Shown: positions 58,954-64,000 of the stretch, in pieces
How positions within the stretch are numbered: the stretch's first letter is position 1
How the letters are laid out: each line of letters opens with the position of its first letter
The notes under the pieces: generated by a model
The model's input: only the letters and a program-made list of their open reading frames with translations
Databases searched by the model: none
Told to the model about the DNA's origin: nothing
Origin: Hyphomonadaceae bacterium UBA7672
GTDB lineage: Bacteria; Pseudomonadota; Alphaproteobacteria; Caulobacterales; Hyphomonadaceae
DNA length: 64,000 bases
Assembly (NCBI GenBank): GCA_002483135.1
Contig: DLHI01000032.1
Span: 26,499 to 90,498, forward strand
Direction of reading: 5' to 3'
Position numbers and translations under genes: made by a program

Positions 58954-61248
58954 TCAGGCGGCCGCCGCGGCGATCAGCGGGCGCTCGTTCATCGCCAGTG
59001 CGATCTTCGTCGTCAGTTCGCGCTGGTCGAGCGGCTTGGACACATAGTCCGACATGCCGAGCGCAAGATATTTCTCGCGGTCCCCGCTCATTGCGTCCGC
59101 TGTCAGCGCAATCACCGGCAGCGTGGCCCATGCCTCGTTGCTGGACCGGATGCGGCGGATCGCTTCCTTGCCATCCATCACCGGCATGTGGACGTCGAGC
59201 AGCACAAGATCGAACGCCTCGTCGCGCAGGCGATCGATGGCCTCCTGCCCGTTCACCGCTTCCACGAACTTCGGTCCCAAGCGCGCTGTGAACAGCTTCA
59301 CCACCTGACGGTTCACCGCATTGTCGTCGACCAGCAGGATCTTGATCCCGCGCAGGCGTTGCAGCTGGTCGTCGGTGATCTGCGGCAGCGCCTGATCGGT
59401 CGATGGGCCGCTCGCGCTTTCCTCCGACACGGCCTCTGCGAGGAAGGTCAGCGTGAAGGTCGAGCCCACGCCCGGCTCGCTGGTCACCGTCACATCGCCG
59501 CCCATGAGGCGCGCCAGCTGCCGCGTGATCGCAAGGCCAAGGCCCGAACCGCCAAAGCGACGCGTGATGGTGGCGTCAGCCTGCGTGAATGTGGAGAACA
59601 GGCGCTGCAGCACGCTGTCCGTCATGCCGATGCCGGTATCGGTCACGGCGACGCTGACCAGCCACTTGCCCGGGCTTGCTTCGTTGCACCCAACATCGAC
59701 TTTCACATGGCCGCGTTCGGTAAACTTGATCGCGTTGGACAACAGATTGCCCACGCACTGGCGCACGCGCACCGGATCATAGCTCAGCATGCGCGGCATC
59801 GCAGCCGGCAGATTCAGCTCGATGCTGAGCCCGCGCTCGACGGCCTTGGACAGGAACAGCTGCCGCAGGCGATCCAGCGTCAGGGCCAGTTCGCCATCGG
59901 TGTAGGCGATCTCGATCTTGCCGGCTTCGATCTTCGACAGGTCGAGGACATCGTTCAGCAGCGCCGTCAGCGTCTTGCCCGATTCGAGGATGACATCGAC
60001 TTTCTCGCGCTGGTCGGCCAGCAGCCCGTCATTCACCAGAGACTGCGCCATGCCAAGAACACCGTTCAGCGGCGTGCGGATCTCGTGGCTCATCGAGGCG
60101 AGGAAGTTCGACTTCGCGATCGTCGCCGCCTCGGCCTGCTTCTTGGCCTCGATCAGCGCCAACTCCTGGCTCTTCTGCTGCTGGATATCCAGCATCAGGC
60201 CGACAGCGCGCGCCGGCACGCCGTGCTCGTTGCGCTGCACGCGCATGAACAGGCGCACCCACTGCTCGCCGCCATGCGGCCGGTAGAGACGCGCGTCGAT
60301 CGATTCGACCTCGCGCGAACGCAGGCAACGCTCCCAGCTGTCGCGGACAGCGGGGATGTCGTCGTCGTGATACATGCCGAACGGCATCGTCGCATGCCGC
60401 GTCAGCGCCTCGGCGCCGGCCAGCGCCTGGTATTGCGGCGAGGTCCAGCGCTCGGATGAGCGCAGGTCGATCTCGTAGACGCCAGCGCTGGCGGCGCTCA
60501 TGGCGATCTCGAGACGGTCATGCATGATGGCCGCCTGATCGCGCGCATCGACCAGTTCGGTGATGTTCTGCGACAGGCCAAAGATCTCGAACTTACCCGA
60601 CTGCGTGCGGCGGCCCGAGCAGAACTGCGCGAGCGTGTGACGCCATGTGCCATCGGGCTTGCGTCGGCGCAGATGCAAGGTCCCCGTGCCGCCCTCGGTG
60701 GTCAGGCGATCACGGACCTGCTTGTCCTTCTCGACGTCGTCCTGGTGGAGATCCTTCACGATGTCAGCCAGGCGATAGACCGGCATCGGCTCGCCGCGCT
60801 TCACCAGCGCTTCGGAGAAGTGGAACGTCTCGTCGTCGGGGTTGTAGCGGAAGACGCCGATGTCGGCGTCGCGCATCAGGCGGTCGCGGACTTCGATGGA
60901 AGACACCAGCCGCGCGATCGTCTGCCACTCGCTGGTCACATCGGCGAACGTCACGATTCCGAACGCGGGACCGTGGCCGCGGCGAGGCCTCAGCCAGCGA
61001 TCACCCTGCTTGCTGGCAAAGCGATACACAACGCCCTCGCCGAACGAACGGTGCTCGGCCGACATCGTGTCCATCAGGTCAGAATACTTGCGCGGCCCCA
61101 CGGCGTCGGCGGAAAGCCCGGTCATCAGCCAGAAGCGATCATTCGCACCGAGGACGTCGTCGTCCTCGGAAACGTGCACAGCCGCCTGGCCAAGCGCACC
61201 AAGCTGCGCAAGCAGGGACGGCGGATCGATCCCGTTCAAGTCGGACAA
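58954..61248 (-). CDS. Soluble hybrid sensor histidine kinase/response regulator
   Basis: 764 residues without membrane helices. Three PAS-like regions (about 20-110, 125-230 and 245-355) are followed by the dimerisation/phospho-acceptor helix with His388 (SMSHEIRTPLNG), an ATPase domain (N-box NLLSNAIKFT, G1 DTGIGM, G2 GGSGLGLAI) and a receiver domain with Asp685 (LVLLDVHMPVMDG) after KILLVDDNAVNRQ. It should sense a cytosolic or diffusible signal and pass the phosphate to an unlinked partner. The start is a TTG at 61248 with a G-rich run upstream. It lies 143 bp after phoD. Confidence 0.93.
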   Translation of the reverse strand: MSDLNGIDPPSLLAQLGALGQAAVHVSEDDDVLGANDRFWLMTGLSADAVGPRKYSDLMDTMSAEHRSFGEGVVYRFASKQGDRWLRPRRGHGPAFGIVTFADVTSEWQTIARLVSSIEVRDRLMRDADIGVFRYNPDDETFHFSEALVKRGEPMPVYRLADIVKDLHQDDVEKDKQVRDRLTTEGGTGTLHLRRRKPDGTWRHTLAQFCSGRRTQSGKFEIFGLSQNITELVDARDQAAIMHDRLEIAMSAASAGVYEIDLRSSERWTSPQYQALAGAEALTRHATMPFGMYHDDDIPAVRDSWERCLRSREVESIDARLYRPHGGEQWVRLFMRVQRNEHGVPARAVGLMLDIQQQKSQELALIEAKKQAEAATIAKSNFLASMSHEIRTPLNGVLGMAQSLVNDGLLADQREKVDVILESGKTLTALLNDVLDLSKIEAGKIEIAYTDGELALTLDRLRQLFLSKAVERGLSIELNLPAAMPRMLSYDPVRVRQCVGNLLSNAIKFTERGHVKVDVGCNEASPGKWLVSVAVTDTGIGMTDSVLQRLFSTFTQADATITRRFGGSGLGLAITRQLARLMGGDVTVTSEPGVGSTFTLTFLAEAVSEESASGPSTDQALPQITDDQLQRLRGIKILLVDDNAVNRQVVKLFTARLGPKFVEAVNGQEAIDRLRDEAFDLVLLDVHMPVMDGKEAIRRIRSSNEAWATLPVIALTADAMSGDREKYLALGMSDYVSKPLDQRELTTKIALAMNERPLIAAAAA

Positions 61249-61391
61249 GGCGGCAGTACCCCCGGGGAGGCGGTAGTGTTGATATTGCGCCCAAGGCTAG
61301 CCTGCCGCGTGTTAATGCGCCCTTTCCGCAGACCCGTCTAATCGTGGAATCTCGCAGGAATTCCGGGGATTTCTGTCGCCCGGACGGGGGC

Positions 61392-63098
61392 CTAACCCCC
61401 GGTCACGCTGGCGTTCGACATGATCCGGCGCAGGCTGCTGATGCCGCCGATCTCGCTTTCCTGAGCCACGAAATGGGCGTCGGTCGAGGCGAAATACGTC
61501 GGCGAGCGAACGGATGAGACCCGGATGAATTCGGCCGCCACCTGGCTCGCGCTCAGGGTCAGGAGCGTGAAGCCCTTGGAGAACGCGTTGTAGTAGAGCA
61601 CCTCGTTGTTGGTCTCCGGCATCAGCCAGTTGAGCTCCTCGAAGGGCATGGAATCCCCGGCCCCGTTGGATGTCACGGACGTGCAGCCAAATTCCACGCC
61701 CCGCCGCTGTCCGGCCGCATCGTGCAGTTCGTTGGCCCACGCCGTGTGCGTATCGCCCGTCAGCACAACCAGCTTCGCGTTGGCGTCCTTGGCCGATTGG
61801 TAGAGCCGCTCGCGCGCGGCCGGGAAGCCGCTCCATGCGTCGAGATTCCATTCGAAGCCGTAGCGCTGCGTCGTGTAGAAGCGCTTCGTGCCCGCCGAGA
61901 CCTGGGCGTACTTCTCCGGCGGCAATCCCTTCTCGATATCGGGAATCTTCACTTTCGCCATCGTCACCTGGTTGCCCAGCACCTGCCACTTCTTGCCCGC
62001 GGCGGTCGATTGCTTAAGCTCGTCCGCCAGCCAGGCTTCCTGCTCGGGTCCCAGCATGGAGCGGTTGGGATCGTTGACCTTCGCTTTCAGCGCCGCAACC
62101 GCCGCCGGCTTGTCCGCATCGGCCGCGAGGAACACTTCGTCGAACGTCAGGTCCACCCCGCGCCCGACCAACCGGCTTTCCAGCAGCATCAGCGTGGCGA
62201 GATCGCCGATCTCGAACTTGCGCCAGATAGCCTCGCGCGGGCGGCCCGCCACCGGATCGCGCACCGGCATCCATTCAAGATAGGCCTGCACGCCCGCAGC
62301 CTTGCGCTCGGTCCAGCCGCCTTCGGTGTCGGCCTGATGGTTCTCCGCGCCGTCGCGATAGGAGTTGTTGGCCGACTCATGATCGTCCCAGGTGCAGAAC
62401 CAGGGTGCGATGGCGTGCGCAGCCTGCAGGTCCTTGTCCGTCTTGTACTGCGCATGACGCGCGCGATAGTCGGCCAGCGAGACGGTCTCGTGTTCGGGCA
62501 CATGGTTGCGGCCGATCTCCTTGCCGACGCTGCCGCCATACCCGTTGACGCCGTATTCGTAGATGTAGTCGCCCAGGTGGATCACCGCATCGATGCCGCC
62601 CGCGGCCCCGCGCTTGGCGATCTCGCGATAGGCGTGGAAATACCCGAACGGCCAGTTCGAGCACGAGACCACCGCCATGCGATAATCCGCCGTGCCATTG
62701 GCAGGCAGCGTGCGCGTCGCTCCGCCCGGCGAGGGTGTGCGGCCAACGAGGAAGTAGAAGTAGTAGAGTTGCCCAGCCTCAAGCCCGTCGGCGTCGACCT
62801 TGACCGTGTAGTCGCGCTCGGGGCCCGTGGACGTCGTCCCGCGCTTCACGACCTGCTTGAACTCCGGATCGCGCGCGATGGTCCAGGACACGGGTACGGC
62901 GCCGGGGGCGTCGGTGGTCACCCGGGTCCAGAGGATCACTGAGGTCTGCGTCGGGTCGCCCGAAGCCACGCCGTGCCCGAAACTGACCTTGTGGCCAAAG
63001 GCCGGGACAGAGGCTTCCGGAGAGGGCGTTGCGCACGCCGCCAGCCCCAGGCCAGCTGCGCCAAAGCCCAATGCACCGCGCCGTGTCAGCCTGGTCAT
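61392..63098 (-). CDS. phoD: PhoD-type alkaline phosphatase, Tat-exported
   Basis: 568 residues. A twin-arginine signal (TRLTRRGALGFGAAGLGLAAC) that also has a lipobox, a PhoD N-terminal domain (SFGHGVASGDPTQTSVILWTR) and a metallophosphatase core (VVSCSNWPFGYFHAYREIAKRG, AVIHLGDYIYEYG, WDDHESANNSYRDG, LVVLTGDTHTAWANEL). These enzymes are Ca/Fe-dependent phosphodiesterases/monoesterases used for phosphate scavenging. The ATG follows GGGAGGG. No clear Pho box was found in the 77-bp upstream gap. Confidence 0.95.
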   Translation of the reverse strand: MTRLTRRGALGFGAAGLGLAACATPSPEASVPAFGHKVSFGHGVASGDPTQTSVILWTRVTTDAPGAVPVSWTIARDPEFKQVVKRGTTSTGPERDYTVKVDADGLEAGQLYYFYFLVGRTPSPGGATRTLPANGTADYRMAVVSCSNWPFGYFHAYREIAKRGAAGGIDAVIHLGDYIYEYGVNGYGGSVGKEIGRNHVPEHETVSLADYRARHAQYKTDKDLQAAHAIAPWFCTWDDHESANNSYRDGAENHQADTEGGWTERKAAGVQAYLEWMPVRDPVAGRPREAIWRKFEIGDLATLMLLESRLVGRGVDLTFDEVFLAADADKPAAVAALKAKVNDPNRSMLGPEQEAWLADELKQSTAAGKKWQVLGNQVTMAKVKIPDIEKGLPPEKYAQVSAGTKRFYTTQRYGFEWNLDAWSGFPAARERLYQSAKDANAKLVVLTGDTHTAWANELHDAAGQRRGVEFGCTSVTSNGAGDSMPFEELNWLMPETNNEVLYYNAFSKGFTLLTLSASQVAAEFIRVSSVRSPTYFASTDAHFVAQESEIGGISSLRRIMSNASVTGG

Positions 63099-63175
63099 GG
63101 ATTTATCCCTCCCGCCGGGGTACTTGCCCGCTAGTCGACTAGAATCCCTACCTCGCAGCGCATCGCGACGAAAGC

Positions 63176-64000
63176 ATGACGACGGACCCTTCTCGCGCCC
63201 TGACCCTGATCGCCCCGGCGGAAGCCGCGGGCGCGCGCCTCGATAAATGGCTGGCGGAGGCCGGAACCGGCATGTCCCGCTCGCGCCTGCGCGTCCTGAT
63301 CGAGGAAGGCCGGGTCACCCAGAACGGCCAGCCGGCTGCCGACGCCAGCGCCAAGGTAATCGCCGGCGCCGCCTACGCCATCGACCTGCCTGCCCCGGTC
63401 GACGCCCTGCCGCAGGCTGAAGACATCCCGCTCGATATCGTTTTCGAGGACAAGCACCTTATTGTCGTCAACAAGCAGCCCGGCCTCGTCGTCCACCCCG
63501 CTGGCGGCTCGGAACGCGGCACGCTTGTCAACGCCCTGCTGTTCCACTGCGGCCCCGAACTGACCGGCATCGGCGGCGTCGCTCGCCCGGGCATCGTGCA
63601 CCGCCTCGACAAGGACACGTCCGGCGTCATGGTCGCCGCAAAGTCCGAGGCGGCCCACACCGCCCTCACCGCCATGTTCGCCGCCCACGATATCGAGCGC
63701 GCCTATCTCGCCGTCACGCGCGGCGCGCCGCGCCCGCTGGTCGGCCGGATCGAGACCAATATCGGCCGCTCGCCCAATGACCGCAAGAAGATGGCGGTGA
63801 TGAAGGAGAAGCACTTCCGCGCCGATCACTGGTCGGACGATTCAAGCCAGGAGAACGATGCGCCGCAAGGCAAGATCGCGATCACCAACTATCGCGGCAT
63901 CGAAACCTATGGCCGCCTCGATTCAACGGGCACACAGCCCGCCGCCGCGCTGGTCGAGTGCCGCCTCGAGACCGGACGCACCCACCAGATCCGCGTGCAC
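63176..64000 (+). CDS. rluD: RluA-family pseudouridine synthase, 3' end beyond window
   Basis: 275 codons, open at the right edge. An N-terminal S4 RNA-binding domain (ARLDKWLAEAG through VTQNGQ) and the catalytic domain with the motif HRLDKDTSG (Asp145 as nucleophile), VVNKQPGLVVHPAGG and a late RLETGRTHQIRVH. This is the RluD subgroup, which modifies 23S rRNA. The ATG at 63176 is divergent from phoD. The specific rRNA position is inferred from the family only. Confidence 0.88.
   Translation, partial: MTTDPSRALTLIAPAEAAGARLDKWLAEAGTGMSRSRLRVLIEEGRVTQNGQPAADASAKVIAGAAYAIDLPAPVDALPQAEDIPLDIVFEDKHLIVVNKQPGLVVHPAGGSERGTLVNALLFHCGPELTGIGGVARPGIVHRLDKDTSGVMVAAKSEAAHTALTAMFAAHDIERAYLAVTRGAPRPLVGRIETNIGRSPNDRKKMAVMKEKHFRADHWSDDSSQENDAPQGKIAITNYRGIETYGRLDSTGTQPAAALVECRLETGRTHQIRVH

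Noticed and set aside
61722..62942. 406-codon plus-strand frame over phoD
   Set aside because: Antisense shadow of phoD; phoD has all catalytic motifs.
63099..63175. Pho box upstream of phoD
   Set aside because: No TGTNAC direct repeats in the short gap, so phosphate control of phoD cannot be supported here.
1..64000. Insertion sequences, prophage, CRISPR arrays, rRNA or tRNA genes
   Set aside because: No transposase or integrase frames, no regularly spaced repeats and no stable-RNA signatures were found.

Overview
The window looks like chromosomal DNA of an alphaproteobacterium of the Caulobacterales/Hyphomonadaceae type. The best pointers are a GcrA cell-cycle regulator (27794-28333) with clustered GANTC (CcrM-type) sites upstream, a double-length dCTP deaminase, a DUF2256 zinc protein, a CIO-type cytochrome bd operon with a DUF2474 mini-subunit, an Entner-Doudoroff edd-eda pair, and several TonB-dependent receptors and spinster-like MFS carriers. 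The DNA is GC-rich, so many long antisense reading frames exist and were discarded. I found no insertion sequence, prophage, CRISPR array, tRNA or rRNA. The region reads as ordinary, densely packed core genome with a few accessory islets.

Layout, left to right. 1-721: two minus-strand curlin-type genes, one cut by the window edge. 877-4011: tryptophan catabolism (kynA-kynU), with a divergent alpha/beta hydrolase. 4131-6577: edd-eda. 6574-9998: a small membrane protein, a serine hydrolase, dcd and a GST. 10226-12799: cydAB plus a mini-subunit. 12826-16046: a hypothetical protein, metZ, yceI and apaG. 16227-19845: a TonB receptor with a PepSY membrane protein. 19954-24267: hslO, DUF2256, an SDR, folE coupled to a BLUF photoreceptor, and a membrane protein. 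24271-29553: argD-argF, an ABC-2 permease, gcrA and two small DUF proteins. 29640-32816: tandem MFS carriers. 32956-37157: map-radC, grxC-DUF1178, comF and a methyltransferase. 37165-43130: a group running ppiC-argJ-mutT-flp on the minus strand, opposite secA. 43127-50915: an MFS carrier, a shortened FMN-barrel protein, accA, phzF, thiD and several small genes, and an ABC ATPase. 51083-57796: a second TonB receptor, lipoproteins, hisI and a penicillin-binding-like hydrolase. 57872-64000: an alcohol dehydrogenase, a hybrid histidine kinase, phoD and the start of an rluD-like gene.

The most interesting signals are five. First, a 1-nt overlapping folE-BLUF pair whose BLUF domain keeps all canonical flavin residues, which suggests light-linked pterin metabolism. 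Second, six GANTC sites in about 265 bp upstream of gcrA. Third, repeated TGTAACG elements upstream of both TonB receptors, with 11-bp phasing at one of them. Fourth, a 59-residue Flp-type pilin, missed by size cut-offs, whose start overlaps the stop of mutT. Fifth, a general-stress FMN-barrel protein that appears to have lost its central strands in frame. Functions are assigned from motifs read by eye; no database search was possible.
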